A stretch of DNA of 64,000 nt from Sphingomonas sp. (GCF_019635455.1 NZ_JAHBZJ010000003.1:62001-126000), one strand, 5' to 3'. Counted from the stretch's first letter, positions 1 to 8,842 are shown. The notes: a model not told the origin generated them from the letters alone. Made by a program: numbers and translations.

Positions 1-211
1 AGGCGGCTCCGATGAAGCTACCGCCGACCGGGATCAGATCGAGGATCACGTCGAGGCCGAACCGCTGATTGGTTCCGGGAATGACGAAGCTGCGTTCGAG
101 CAGCTTTTCCATCGCCTCGACCCGGCGGCGGACCGAGGCGGCGTCGTTGCCGACGGGAAGCTTGCCAGCCATCTGCGCCATGTTGGCGTGCATCCGTGTC
201 GCTTTCGCCAT
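1..211 (-). CDS. DUF4112 domain protein (3' end beyond window)
   Basis: The first 70 codons of a protein read leftward off the window. After a short basic N-terminus comes a stretch typical of DUF4112 proteins: a helical region with VRRRVEAMEKLLE, then IPGTNQRFGLDVILDLIP, where family members have the 'RFGLDxxxGLIP' signature before their membrane hairpin. The function of DUF4112 proteins is not known; most are small membrane proteins. The ATG lies 12 bases after the stop of the solute-binding protein gene on the same strand, so the two may be cotranscribed. The remainder, including the stop, is not visible. Confidence 0.8.
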   Translation of the reverse strand, partial: MAKATRMHANMAQMAGKLPVGNDAASVRRRVEAMEKLLERSFVIPGTNQRFGLDVILDLIPVGGSFIGAA

Positions 212-223
212 TTCGCCTTCTCC

Positions 224-1696
224 CTATCGACCCGGGCGCCGCAGATGCGTCAACGGATGCCATGCCCGGCTGTTCCCCTGCCACGCCTCCAGCCGCAGCG
301 CGACCAGCGACCAGCGGAGCGGCTGGGCGATCGGAATATAGGGGGTGTCCTGCGCCATCGCCAGTTCGGCCGCGGCGATGCGGCTGGCGCGTTCGGGGAG
401 CGAGGGGGCGTCGCGCGCGGCGGTGATCGCGGCCATCACCGGTTCGGCGCACAGACCGCATGCGGTGACCAGATACCATCGGCCGCTGTCATAGGGCGCG
501 ACCGCATCGACGATGCGCAGATCGGCGTCCGCATCCTCGTCCACCCACACCGGCAGCAGCCCGATATCGCGCAGGTCGCTCGCGATCCGGCTCCAGAGCA
601 GCACCACGCCCGGACTGCGGGTCAGCGCCACCCGGATCGTCAGCGGGGTATCGGGATTGGCGGCGTGATAGATCGCGACCCGGTTCCGCGCGGCGATCCG
701 GCGCGCATCCAGATCGAGCGATTGCCACGCCGGCGGCGTGGGATCGCGGCTTGAATCGAGCCGCGCGGGCAGCATCGTTTCAACCGGTTGCCAGTCCGGA
801 CGGAACAGCGCGGTAAGGGTCGCCCGGTCGATCGCCATGGCAAGCGCGGCGCGATTCTCCCGCGCAGACAGAAAGCCTTCGCGTGACACGATGGCGAGGC
901 CGAACAGCCCCGCCGCCGGATCGACCCGGACATTGGCCGGTGCGACGTCGGCATGGGCGAGCAGTGGCCAGTCGCGAAACGTGCCGCCCAGCAAAAGGTC
1001 GGAGCGGCGGGCGGCGAACCGGGCCACCGCCAGCGCCGCCCGCTCCCCGCGCAGGCGGACCGTGTCGGCCTCGCCCTGGACCTCCGCCGGCTCGTCGTCG
1101 TCGGGATCGGCATTTACCGGGGGACGCAACAGCAGTTCGCCCGCCATCGACCGCGCGACGCGCAGCGGACCGGTTCCGGCGAGCACGGGGCGGCGAAGGA
1201 TCGCCATTTCCGGCTGGGCGAAGAGCTTCAGCAGGTCGGGGCGGGGCTGTTTCAGCCGCACCTCGACCACCTGGGGGGTCATTTCGACAATTTCATCGAT
1301 GACCGCGAGAAACGGGGAGAGCGTGACCCGGCTTTGCGCCGCGACCGTGCGGCGGAGGCTGTCGACCACGTCGCGGGCGCGGATTCGGGTGCCGTCGGGC
1401 CAACTGGCGTCCTCAAGCCGAAAGATGTAGCTGCGTCCCCCGTCGATGACGATCCAGCGTTCGGCAAGGCCCGGCTCGATCCCGCCATTCGCGTCGAAAC
1501 GGACCAGCCCCTGGGCGATGGCGTCGGCGGTCAGCCGCTCGGCGGGGTCGAGCGGACCGCGCGTCGGATCGGCGAGTTTCGCGGTGCCGCCAATCACGCT
1601 GACCGTCACCGCCACATCGTCCGGCCGCCGGTCACACCCGCCGGACGCGACCAGCATCGCAAGCGCGGAAATGGCGGCGAACGGGCGGATCGGCAT
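224..1696 (-). CDS. ABC transporter solute-binding lipoprotein (SBP family 5-like)
   Basis: 490 residues. A signal sequence ends in a lipobox (LVASGGC, Cys at about residue 21), so the protein is probably a lipoprotein. The body has the layout of peptide/nickel-type family 5 binding proteins: LTADAIAQGLVRFD and IEPGLAERWIVIDGGRSYIFRL near the N-terminus, WPDGTRIRARDVVDSLRR (the WxDGxxxxAxDV signature), and ENRAALAMAIDR in the middle. Family members deliver peptides or other small solutes to an inner-membrane ABC permease. No permease or ATPase gene lies beside it here, so the substrate cannot be inferred and the gene may be an orphan or serve a distant transporter. rarA lies upstream on the same strand with a 114-base gap. 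Confidence 0.75.
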   Translation of the reverse strand: MPIRPFAAISALAMLVASGGCDRRPDDVAVTVSVIGGTAKLADPTRGPLDPAERLTADAIAQGLVRFDANGGIEPGLAERWIVIDGGRSYIFRLEDASWPDGTRIRARDVVDSLRRTVAAQSRVTLSPFLAVIDEIVEMTPQVVEVRLKQPRPDLLKLFAQPEMAILRRPVLAGTGPLRVARSMAGELLLRPPVNADPDDDEPAEVQGEADTVRLRGERAALAVARFAARRSDLLLGGTFRDWPLLAHADVAPANVRVDPAAGLFGLAIVSREGFLSARENRAALAMAIDRATLTALFRPDWQPVETMLPARLDSSRDPTPPAWQSLDLDARRIAARNRVAIYHAANPDTPLTIRVALTRSPGVVLLWSRIASDLRDIGLLPVWVDEDADADLRIVDAVAPYDSGRWYLVTACGLCAEPVMAAITAARDAPSLPERASRIAAAELAMAQDTPYIPIAQPLRWSLVALRLEAWQGNSRAWHPLTHLRRPGR

Positions 1697-1770
1697 CGCA
1701 CGATGCTAAAGCAGATCGCCGATTACAATGAAAGCGGCTGGCGGGCTTTCGCGCGGCATTTGGCGGCCGT

Positions 1771-1792
1771 CCTGCCTGCCTGCCTGCCTGCC
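1771..1792. repeat. CCTG tetranucleotide microsatellite, about 5 units
   Basis: An uninterrupted CCTG tandem run lies in the gap between the rarA stop and the solute-binding protein start (both minus strand). Such runs can change length by polymerase slippage. Here it is outside any coding frame, so it could only affect the leader or promoter of the downstream lipoprotein gene. Confidence 0.85.
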
Positions 1793-1810
1793 CGGCGCGT
1801 GGCGATCACT

Positions 1811-3130
1811 CTATCCGCGGTCGGTACGCCGCCGTTCGTCCCACCAGGCCATCCGCTCGGCGATGCGTTTTTCGACCCCCCGGTCGGTCGGTTCGTAGAA
1901 GGATTGGGGCGTCATCTCCTCCGGCCAGTAATTGGCGCCGGAAAACCCGCCCTCCGCATCATGGTCATAGGCATAGCCCTTGCCATAGCCGATGTCCTTC
2001 ATCAGCTTTGTCGGGGCGTTCAGGATGTTCTGCGGCGGCATCAGCGATCCGGTGTCCTTCGCCGCCCGCCATGCCGCCTTCATCGCCCGATATGCCGCAT
2101 TCGATTTGGGAGCGGTCGCGCAATAGAGACACGCCTGGACGATCGCCAGTTCGCCCTCGGGACTGCCCAGAAATTCATAGGCGTCCTTCGCGGCTAGGCA
2201 CTGGGCGAGCGCCTGGGGATCGGCGAGGCCGATATCCTCGCTGGCGAAGCGCGTGATGCGGCGCAGGACGTAGAGCGGCTCCTCGCCCGCGACCAGCATC
2301 CGCGCGAGATAATAGAGCGCGGCCTGCGGATCGGACCCGCGCATTGATTTGTGAAGCGCGGAGATGAGGTTGTAATGCCCCTCCCGATCCTTGTCGTACA
2401 CGGCGACCCGGCGCTGAAGGAACGCGCCCAGCGCCGTCGGATCGAGCGGTGCGTCAAACGTGACCGAGAACAGCGTCTCTGCCTGGTTGAGCAGGAAGCG
2501 TCCGTCTCCGTCGGCGCTGGCGACCAGTGCGTCGCGCGCGTCCGGCGTCAGCGGCAGGGGGCGCCCTTCCAACGCCTCCGCGCGGTCGAGCAACTGACCC
2601 AGCGCACCGTGATCGAGCCGGCGCAGGATGAGCACCTGGGCGCGGCTGAGCAGTGCGGCGTTCAGTTCGAACGACGGATTTTCGGTCGTCGCGCCGACCA
2701 GCGTCACCGTCCCGTCCTCGACAAAGGGAAGGAATCCGTCCTGCTGCGATCGGTTGAAGCGGTGGATTTCGTCAACGAACAACAGGGTGCGGGTGCCGAT
2801 CCGGGCATGTTCGCGCGCTTCCGCGAAGACCTTTTTCAGGTCGGCGACGCCGGAAAAGACCGCGCTGATCGCGACGAAGCGCAGGCCGACCGCGTCCGCG
2901 AGCAGGCGCGCGGTGGTCGTCTTCCCCGTTCCCGGTGGCCCCCACAGGATGATCGAGGACAGGCGCCCGGCCGCCACCATTCGCCCGATCGCGCCCTCCG
3001 GCCCGGTCAGATGGTCTTGCCCGACGATCGCGTCGAGCCGGCGCGGCCGGAGCCGGTCGGCGAGCGGACCGTCAGCGGCATGCGCATCGGAAGCGGGGGC
3101 GGGGTCCAGCCCGCCGAACAGGTCGGCCAT
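1811..3130 (-). CDS. rarA: Replication-associated recombination ATPase RarA (MgsA)
   Basis: 439-residue clamp-loader-like AAA+ ATPase that acts at stalled replication forks. Visible motifs are Walker A GPPGTGKT (residues 64-71), Walker B LLFVDEIHRFNRSQQD, sensor 1 in LVGATTENPSF, and the C-terminal RarA region (HYNLISALHKSMRGSDPQAALYYLARML). The N-terminus MADLFGG followed by PLADRLRPRRLDAIVGQ is the usual start of the family; an in-frame ATG 48 bases further upstream would add residues not expected in RarA. Length fits the family. The start is separated by about 100 bases from the divergent padR gene and its promoter. Confidence 0.95.
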   Translation of the reverse strand: MADLFGGLDPAPASDAHAADGPLADRLRPRRLDAIVGQDHLTGPEGAIGRMVAAGRLSSIILWGPPGTGKTTTARLLADAVGLRFVAISAVFSGVADLKKVFAEAREHARIGTRTLLFVDEIHRFNRSQQDGFLPFVEDGTVTLVGATTENPSFELNAALLSRAQVLILRRLDHGALGQLLDRAEALEGRPLPLTPDARDALVASADGDGRFLLNQAETLFSVTFDAPLDPTALGAFLQRRVAVYDKDREGHYNLISALHKSMRGSDPQAALYYLARMLVAGEEPLYVLRRITRFASEDIGLADPQALAQCLAAKDAYEFLGSPEGELAIVQACLYCATAPKSNAAYRAMKAAWRAAKDTGSLMPPQNILNAPTKLMKDIGYGKGYAYDHDAEGGFSGANYWPEEMTPQSFYEPTDRGVEKRIAERMAWWDERRRTDRG

Positions 3131-3171
3131 GCCGAACGATATAGGAACTGGAAAATGTTTCGCGAAGCGGC

Positions 3172-3199
3172 TTGTCAAAATCTGTCTACGATATATCTT
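3172..3199 (+). promoter_or_regulatory. Putative sigma70-type promoter of padR
   Basis: TTGTCA at 3172-3177 and TATCTT at 3194-3199, 16 bases apart, 33 bases before the padR ATG. The -10 element lies inside the inverted repeat at 3187-3211. Confidence 0.5.
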
Positions 3200-3211
3200 A
3201 GTGCAATCGTA
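3187..3211. promoter_or_regulatory. Inverted repeat, likely PadR operator
   Basis: TACGAT and ATCGTA form a perfect inverted repeat around 13 bases, the inner part of which is AT-rich (ATATCTTA). It overlaps the putative padR -10 box, the expected place for an autorepressor site. Assignment to this PadR protein is inference from position. Confidence 0.5.
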
Positions 3212-3232
3212 ACTCGATCACGAAAGGTATAT

Positions 3233-3817
3233 ATGTTTCGAGGACATCATCGCGGACACGGTCCGCATTTCGCTGGCGGCCATGGGCGCCGCCAATGGGG
3301 ACCCTTCACCGTCGAATGGGACGTACGCGGCGATGTCGGCGGTGGCGGGCGGGGTCGACGGCGCATGTTCGCCGGCGACGAATTGCGGCTGGTTCTGCTC
3401 AAGCTGATCGAGGAGGCGCCGCGCCACGGCTATGACCTGATCCGCGAAATCGAAACGCGGACCGGGGGCGCCTATGCGCCCAGCCCGGGCGTCGTCTATC
3501 CCACGCTGACCATGCTGGCCGATATGGACCTGATCGCCGAGCAGGCGAGCGAGGATACCAAGAAGGTGTTCGCCGCCACCACCGCCGGCCAGTCGCACCT
3601 GACCGAGCGCGAGGAAGAGGTCGAGGCGCTGATGGAGCGGCTCGAGGCAATCGGCAGGATGCGCTCGCGCAGCCAGGGCAGCCCCGTCCGGCGGGCGATG
3701 GGCAATCTTCGCACCGTGCTCCAGCACAGGCTGGGCGAGGGCGAGGTGTCGCAGGAAACGCTCCACGCGGTCGCCGAGATCATCGACGACGCCGCACGCC
3801 GGATCGAACGGTTGTGA
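3233..3817 (+). CDS. PadR family transcriptional regulator with His-rich N-terminus (YqjI-like)
   Basis: 194 residues. The first ~45 residues are rich in His, Gly and Arg (MFRGHHRGHGPHFAGGHGRR). The PadR winged helix follows: LRLVLLKLIEEAPRHGYDLIREIE, then SPGVVYPTLTMLADMDLI, then a C-terminal helical dimerisation part. In E. coli the PadR protein YqjI has the same layout, a metal-binding His/Cys-rich tail before a PadR domain, and responds to nickel to control a ferric reductase gene. By analogy this one may sense a metal, but it lacks Cys in the tail, so this is inference. The ATG follows a GAAAGG ribosome site. The next gene (DUF2218) starts inside its stop codon, so the two form an operon. 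Confidence 0.85.
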   Translation: MFRGHHRGHGPHFAGGHGRRQWGPFTVEWDVRGDVGGGGRGRRRMFAGDELRLVLLKLIEEAPRHGYDLIREIETRTGGAYAPSPGVVYPTLTMLADMDLIAEQASEDTKKVFAATTAGQSHLTEREEEVEALMERLEAIGRMRSRSQGSPVRRAMGNLRTVLQHRLGEGEVSQETLHAVAEIIDDAARRIERL

Positions 3818-4137
3818 GCGCGGTCGTCGCAACCGGCTTCGCACCGACGGCGCACGCCAGCCGTTACCTGCAACAGCTGTGCAAGCACTGGGAGCACAAT
3901 CTGAAGGTCACCTTCGATGCCGGCCATGGCACGATCACCTTCCCGCGCGACGCGCGCGGGGCGGACTGGCCCGCGGACGGGCTGGTCACGCTCGACGCAA
4001 GGGCGGACGGGCTGGCGATCCGGATCGACGCCTCCGCGCCGGGACAGGTCGAGGGGCTGAAAGGCGCGGTCGAACGTCATGTCGATCGCTTCGCGTTTCG
4101 CGAGGCGCCGCTGGCCTATCGGTGGGAGGCGACCTGA
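3814..4137 (+). CDS. DUF2218 domain protein
   Basis: 107 residues, GTG start overlapping the padR stop (GTGA), so probably translationally coupled. It matches the small DUF2218 family from end to end: TAHASRYLQQLCKHWEHNLKVTFD near the N-terminus, GTITFP, and the C-terminal HVDRFAFRE. The biochemical role is unknown. In other bacteria DUF2218 domains occur next to or fused with siderophore-interacting ferric reductases and PadR regulators, which supports a link to iron or another metal. No reductase gene is present here. Its last 22 bases overlap the convergent glycosyltransferase gene. Confidence 0.85.
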   Translation: MSAVVATGFAPTAHASRYLQQLCKHWEHNLKVTFDAGHGTITFPRDARGADWPADGLVTLDARADGLAIRIDASAPGQVEGLKGAVERHVDRFAFREAPLAYRWEAT

Positions 4138-5285
4138 GGATCGCGCGCGTCCATCACCTCAAGATAGGCGTCGAGCGCGGCCTGATTGATGCGCGGCCAG
4201 ACATGGTCGCGCATCTTCAGGTGTCCGGCCTCGCCCGCCGCGCGGCGTAGCGCCGGGTCGCGGGCGAAACGCTCGATCGCGTCGGCATAGGCGGTCACGT
4301 CGCGCGGCGGCACCAGGAAGCCCGTCACGCCCTCCTCGACCAGATCGGTCGCGCCGGTCGCGCGGGCGGCCACGACGGGAACCCCGCAGGCCATCGCTTC
4401 GGAGGTGACGTTGCCGAACGCCTCCGTCACGGATGGATTGAAGAACACGTCCATCGACGCGACCGCGCGGCCCAGCGAATCGCCCGACTGAAACCCGGTG
4501 AAGATGGCGTCCGGGACGCGATCGGCGAACCATTGGCGCGCCGGCCCCTCGCCGATCACCAGCACCTTGTGCGGAACCCCGCGCCGCGCGAGTTCGCGCA
4601 CCACATCGGCAAAGATGTCGAGCCCCTTTTCCAGCACGAGCCGGCCAAGAAACCCGATCGCGGCGACATCTTCGGCAATGCCAAGGGACCGCCGCCATTC
4701 GGCGTCGCGACGTTGCGGATTGAACCGGGCGTGGTCCACCCCGCGCGTCCAGGTGCGAACCGGGGTATCGACGCCCCAGGAGCGGATGAGGTCGGTGATC
4801 GACTGACCCGGCACCAGGATGCGATCGACGCTGTTGTAGAAGCGGGTGAGGCGGCGGATCAGCCACGGCTCGACGAACCCCAGGCGGTAATAGCGGGGAT
4901 AGGTTTCGAACCGGGTGTGGAACGATGCGACGCTGGGCAATCCGCGTTCCCGCGCCCAGGCGACGGCAGCGTGGCCCAGAAATTCCGGCGCGGACACATG
5001 GACGAGGTTGGGCGCGAAGCGCGTCAGATCGTCGCGGACCGATTTCGCCATGCCAAGCGCGAACTTATACTCGCCGCGTCCGCCCGGGACGCGCAGCGCC
5101 GGCACGCTGACCAGATCGCCCTGGGGCTCGAACGCCGGGGTGTCGGTGGTGGGCGAATAGACGCGCACCTGCACGCCCGCATCGAGCAGGTGGCGGACGA
5201 GCTTGTTCAGCGCCTGGTTCGCGCCGTCGCGAACGTAATTGTAATTCCCGCTGAACAGCGCGACGCGAAGGTCGGTCGGTTCCAT
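4116..5285 (-). CDS. Glycosyltransferase family 4 (GT-B fold)
   Basis: 389 residues. The N-terminal Rossmann half starts LRVALFSGNYNYVRDGANQALNKLVRHLL. The C-terminal half holds the donor-site motifs GFLGRLVLEKGLDIFADVV and the EX7E region NPSVTEAFGNVTSEAMACGVPVVAARATGATDLV. The pattern resembles lipid-acting GT4 enzymes such as mannosyl- or glucuronosyl-transferases, but donor and acceptor cannot be read from sequence. It stands alone, without a polysaccharide cluster. An in-frame ATG 12 bases upstream (5297) is an alternative start; neither has a clear ribosome site. The 3' end overlaps the DUF2218 gene tail to tail by 22 bases. Confidence 0.85.
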   Translation of the reverse strand: MEPTDLRVALFSGNYNYVRDGANQALNKLVRHLLDAGVQVRVYSPTTDTPAFEPQGDLVSVPALRVPGGRGEYKFALGMAKSVRDDLTRFAPNLVHVSAPEFLGHAAVAWARERGLPSVASFHTRFETYPRYYRLGFVEPWLIRRLTRFYNSVDRILVPGQSITDLIRSWGVDTPVRTWTRGVDHARFNPQRRDAEWRRSLGIAEDVAAIGFLGRLVLEKGLDIFADVVRELARRGVPHKVLVIGEGPARQWFADRVPDAIFTGFQSGDSLGRAVASMDVFFNPSVTEAFGNVTSEAMACGVPVVAARATGATDLVEEGVTGFLVPPRDVTAYADAIERFARDPALRRAAGEAGHLKMRDHVWPRINQAALDAYLEVMDARDPQVASHR

Positions 5286-5349
5286 GGCGCGGGCCATAGC
5301 GATGCGAATGCGGCGTGACTATGTCTGCCGCAGCCAAAGGAGGCCGCGC

Positions 5350-6045
5350 ATGACCGACCTGTCCGCCTATCCGATCACCACCCGCTGGCCCGCTACCCAT
5401 CCCGACCGCATCCAGCTTTATTCGCTCAACACGCCCAATGGCGTGAAGGTCGGCATCATGCTCGAGGAAACGGGATTGCCCTATGAGGCGCATCTGATCG
5501 ATTTTGCGACCGACGATCAGAAGACCCGCGAATTCCTGAGCCTGAACCCGAACGGAAAGATTCCGGCGATCATCGATCCCGCCGGACCCGACGGTCGCCC
5601 GCATGCCCTGTTCGAAAGCGGTGCGATCCTGATCTACCTCGCCGACAAGACGGGGGCGTTTCTCGACCCCGCGCAGCGTTACGAGACATTGTCATGGGTG
5701 ATGTGGCAGATGGGCGGGATCGGGCCGATGTTCGGCCAGATCGGCTATTTCCACAAATTCGCCGGACGTGAGATCGCCGACAAGCGTCCGCTGCAACGCT
5801 ATGTCGATGAATCCCGGCGCCTGCTCGGCGTGCTCGATGCGCGGCTGGCGGATCGCGACTGGATCATGGGCGATTATTCGATCGCCGACATCGCCACATT
5901 GGGCTGGGTCAGGAATCTGATCGGTTTTTATGGCGCGGGCAACCTTGTCGCGTTCACGGAGTTTGCGAATGTCGCGCGCTGGCTTGAGCGCGGGCTGGCG
6001 CGGCCGGGGGTGGAACGGGGGCTGAAAGTCACGTCGAAGGATTAA
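5350..6045 (+). CDS. Glutathione S-transferase (Nu-class, YghU/YfcG-like)
   Basis: 231 residues. It has an N-terminal thioredoxin-fold GSH-binding domain with YSLNTPNGVKVGIMLEETGLPYEAHLIDF, then NPNGKIPAIIDP (cis-Pro) and FESGAILIYLADK (ESxAI GSH-contact motif). An all-helical C-terminal domain with WVMWQMGGIGPMFGQIGYF follows; this WQMGGxGPMxGQ segment is characteristic of the YghU/YfcG group, which has disulfide reductase activity toward small molecules. The ATG is chosen because AAAGGAGG lies at good spacing upstream; the open frame extends further 5' but without family similarity. It is divergent from the glycosyltransferase gene. Confidence 0.9.
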   Translation: MTDLSAYPITTRWPATHPDRIQLYSLNTPNGVKVGIMLEETGLPYEAHLIDFATDDQKTREFLSLNPNGKIPAIIDPAGPDGRPHALFESGAILIYLADKTGAFLDPAQRYETLSWVMWQMGGIGPMFGQIGYFHKFAGREIADKRPLQRYVDESRRLLGVLDARLADRDWIMGDYSIADIATLGWVRNLIGFYGAGNLVAFTEFANVARWLERGLARPGVERGLKVTSKD

Positions 6046-6084
6046 GATGTTCCCCAATCGTTCCGTTGCTGCTAAGCGCGGGAG

Positions 6085-7455
6085 ATGGCCAAGCCCCAGA
6101 AGCGCTATGTGTGTCAGCAATGCGGATCGGTCGCGCACCGATGGGCGGGGCAATGCGGCGATTGCGGAGAATGGAACACGCTGGTCGAGGATGCCGGCGC
6201 GGTCGTGACGCCGTTTCAGGCGAAGCATAACCTGCAAGGCGGGGGGCGGATGATCGCCCTGTCCGGCCTTGACGCCGATGTGCCGCTGCCGGCGCGTATG
6301 GCGACCGGCATCGCCGAACTCGACCGCGCGCTTGGCGGCGGCTTTGTCGAGGCGAGCGCGACGCTGATCGGCGGCGACCCGGGGATCGGCAAGTCGACGC
6401 TGCTGCTACAGGCGGCGGCGAAGATGGCGTTGCGCGGCCTGCGCGTCGCCTATGTATCGGGGGAGGAGGCGGCGGATCAGGTGCGGCTGCGGGCGCGGCG
6501 GCTGGGTCTGGGCGGCGCGCCGGTACAGCTTGCCGCCGCGACGTCCGTGCGCGACATCCTGACGACGATCAGCGCGGGATCGCCGCCGGCGCTGCTCATC
6601 ATCGATTCGATTCAGACGATGCACAGCGACCTGATCGAGGGCGCGCCCGGCACGGTAAGCCAGGTGCGCGCATCGGCACAGGAACTGATCCGCTTTGCCA
6701 AGGAGCGCGGCACCGCGCTGGTGCTGGTTGGCCATGTGACCAAGGATGGCGCGCTCGCCGGGCCGCGCGTGCTCGAACATATGGTCGATACCGTGCTGGC
6801 GTTCGAGGGGGAGCGCAGCCACCAGTATCGCATCCTGCGCGCGGTAAAGAACCGCTTTGGCGGCACGGACGAGATCGGCGTGTTCGCGATGGAGGCGGAA
6901 GGGTTGAGCGAGGTGGGCAATCCATCCTCGCTGTTCCTTACCAATCGGGATGAGAGCGTGACCGGGACTGTCGTCTTCCCGGCGCTGGAGGGGACGCGGC
7001 CCGTACTGGTCGAGATTCAGGCGCTGGTGGTGCGGCTCGCCAGCGGAGCGACGCCGCGCCGCGCGGTGGTCGGGTGGGACAGCGGGCGCCTGGCGATGAT
7101 CCTGGCGGTGCTGGAGGCGCGATGCGGTCTCAGCTTTTCGACCAGCGAGGTGTATCTGAACATCGCCGGCGGCTATCGCGTGCAGGATCCGGCGGCCGAC
7201 CTTGCGGTGGCGGCCGCGCTGGTGTCGGCGCTGGCCGAACGGCCGGTGCCGGCCGACGCGGTGACGTTCGGCGAGATCGCGCTGTCGGGGGAGGTGCGCC
7301 CGGTGGCGCACGGTGCGCTTCGGCTGAAGGAGGCGGGCAAGCTGGGTTTCGGTCGGGCGCTCGTGCCGGCCGCGCAGGCGAAGGAAGGGGCGGTGGCGCT
7401 GACCGGCTTTCGCAATCTGGGCGGCTTTGTCGATCACATGCTGGGGCGTGGATAG
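6085..7455 (+). CDS. radA: DNA repair protein RadA (Sms)
   Basis: 456 residues, the usual length. It has an N-terminal C4 zinc finger (YVCQQCGSVAHRWAGQCGDCGEWNTL), a RecA-like ATPase with Walker A GGDPGIGKSTLL and Walker B ALLIIDSIQTM, the RadA-specific KNRFG motif, and a C-terminal Lon-protease-like domain (YLNIAGGYRVQDPAADLAVAAALVSA). RadA is a branch-migrating helicase acting in homologous recombination. In many alphaproteobacteria it is followed by cvpA; here it is followed 10 bases later by rmuC, another recombination-related gene. Confidence 0.96.
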   Translation: MAKPQKRYVCQQCGSVAHRWAGQCGDCGEWNTLVEDAGAVVTPFQAKHNLQGGGRMIALSGLDADVPLPARMATGIAELDRALGGGFVEASATLIGGDPGIGKSTLLLQAAAKMALRGLRVAYVSGEEAADQVRLRARRLGLGGAPVQLAAATSVRDILTTISAGSPPALLIIDSIQTMHSDLIEGAPGTVSQVRASAQELIRFAKERGTALVLVGHVTKDGALAGPRVLEHMVDTVLAFEGERSHQYRILRAVKNRFGGTDEIGVFAMEAEGLSEVGNPSSLFLTNRDESVTGTVVFPALEGTRPVLVEIQALVVRLASGATPRRAVVGWDSGRLAMILAVLEARCGLSFSTSEVYLNIAGGYRVQDPAADLAVAAALVSALAERPVPADAVTFGEIALSGEVRPVAHGALRLKEAGKLGFGRALVPAAQAKEGAVALTGFRNLGGFVDHMLGRG

Positions 7456-7465
7456 GGGTGTTGTC

Positions 7466-8815
7466 GTGGAACTGAATCTGGTGCTGATCGCGGTGCTGGC
7501 GCTGGTGATGGGCGCTGTGCTTGGCTGGCTCGCTGCCGGTCGGGGCGTGCGCGAGATGCGGGCGCAGCGCGACCAGCGCGAGGCCGAGTTCAGAACCGCC
7601 GCCGCCGAACTGGGCCGCGCGCAGATCGAGGTCGCACGGCTGACCGCAGAGGCCGAGGGCTTCGGGCAGCGGTTGCAGGCCGAGCGCGACGCCGCCGAGG
7701 CGCGGATCGCGGAACTGCGCACCGCACGTGAAGCGATGGCGGGGCAGTTTCGGGAAGTGGCCGGGGCGATGCTGAGCGAAACGCAGGAGGCGTTCCTCAA
7801 GCGCGCGGAGGACCGGTTCAAGGAGGCCGAGACGCATGCTGGCCACAACCTCAAAGCGTTGCTCCAGCCGGTCAACGAACGTCTGCAACGCTATGAAGAG
7901 GGGGTCGCGAAGGTCGAGGCGGAGCGCCGCGACGCCTTTGGCGAACTGAAGGGGCAGATCGAGCAGATGCGGATCGGCCAGGAAAAGGTGAGCTCCGAAG
8001 CCGCCAAGCTGGTCAATTCGCTGCGTAACGCGCCGAAATCGCGCGGACGCTGGGGCGAACAACAGCTTCGCAACGTGCTGGAGACCTGTGGCCTTTCCGA
8101 ACATACCGATTTCCGGACCGAGGTGAGCGTCGCGGGGGAGGACGGCGCGCGCCTGCGCCCCGACGCGATCGTGCGCGTGCCGGGCGGCAAGGCGCTGGTG
8201 ATCGACGCCAAGGTGTCGCTCAACGCCTATCAGGACGCGTTCGGCGCGGTGGACGAGGGCGAGCGACGCCAGGGCCTGGATGCGCATGCCGCGTCGATGC
8301 GGGCGCATGTCAACGCGCTGGGAAACAAGGCCTATTGGGCGCAATTCGACGACGCCCCGGATTATGTCATCATGTTCGTGCCGGGCGAACATTTCCTGTC
8401 GGCGGCGCTGGAACATGATCCCGCCCTGTGGGACTTCGCGTTCGAAAAGCGCGTGCTGCTGGCGACGCCGACGAACCTGATCGCGATCGCGCGCACGGTC
8501 GCGGCGGTGTGGCGGCAGGAGAAGCTGGCAAAAGAGGCACGACAGATCGGCGAACTGGGCAAGGAACTATATGACCGGCTGGCCAAGGCGATGGGCGATC
8601 TGCGCACCGTCGGCAGCGGCCTCAACACGGCGGTCAAGAATTTCAATGCCTTCGCCAGCAGCCTTGAAAGTCGCGCGCTGGTATCGGCGCGCAAGCTTAA
8701 GGATCTGAATATCGAAACCGGCGCGCGGGAGATCGAGACGGTGGCGCCGGTCGAGTTCCTGGCCAGCCACGCCGATTCCGATGAAGCGGGGCGAGATGCG
8801 GAAGCGGCGGAATAG
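7466..8815 (+). CDS. rmuC: DNA recombination protein RmuC
   Basis: 449 residues. It has an N-terminal membrane segment (LNLVLIAVLALVMGAVLGWLAAG), a long coiled coil (about residues 25-165) and the RmuC domain with RGRWGEQQLRNVLETCGL, DAIVRVPGGKALVIDAKVSLNAY and YVIMFVPGEHFLSAALEHD. RmuC proteins limit recombination at inverted repeats; the core domain is nuclease-like, with the conserved DAKV. The GTG at 7466 is chosen because it follows AGGGGTG and begins right before the membrane helix; an upstream ATG (7427) would overlap radA and add unrelated residues. Confidence 0.93.
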   Translation: MELNLVLIAVLALVMGAVLGWLAAGRGVREMRAQRDQREAEFRTAAAELGRAQIEVARLTAEAEGFGQRLQAERDAAEARIAELRTAREAMAGQFREVAGAMLSETQEAFLKRAEDRFKEAETHAGHNLKALLQPVNERLQRYEEGVAKVEAERRDAFGELKGQIEQMRIGQEKVSSEAAKLVNSLRNAPKSRGRWGEQQLRNVLETCGLSEHTDFRTEVSVAGEDGARLRPDAIVRVPGGKALVIDAKVSLNAYQDAFGAVDEGERRQGLDAHAASMRAHVNALGNKAYWAQFDDAPDYVIMFVPGEHFLSAALEHDPALWDFAFEKRVLLATPTNLIAIARTVAAVWRQEKLAKEARQIGELGKELYDRLAKAMGDLRTVGSGLNTAVKNFNAFASSLESRALVSARKLKDLNIETGAREIETVAPVEFLASHADSDEAGRDAEAAE

Positions 8816-8842
8816 CCGATCGGGATGTGGAGTGCGGGAGCG

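Noticed and set aside
2351..3232. Upstream extension of the padR frame across rarA
   Set aside because: The region codes for rarA on the other strand; padR has its own promoter, ribosome site and family-like start at 3233.
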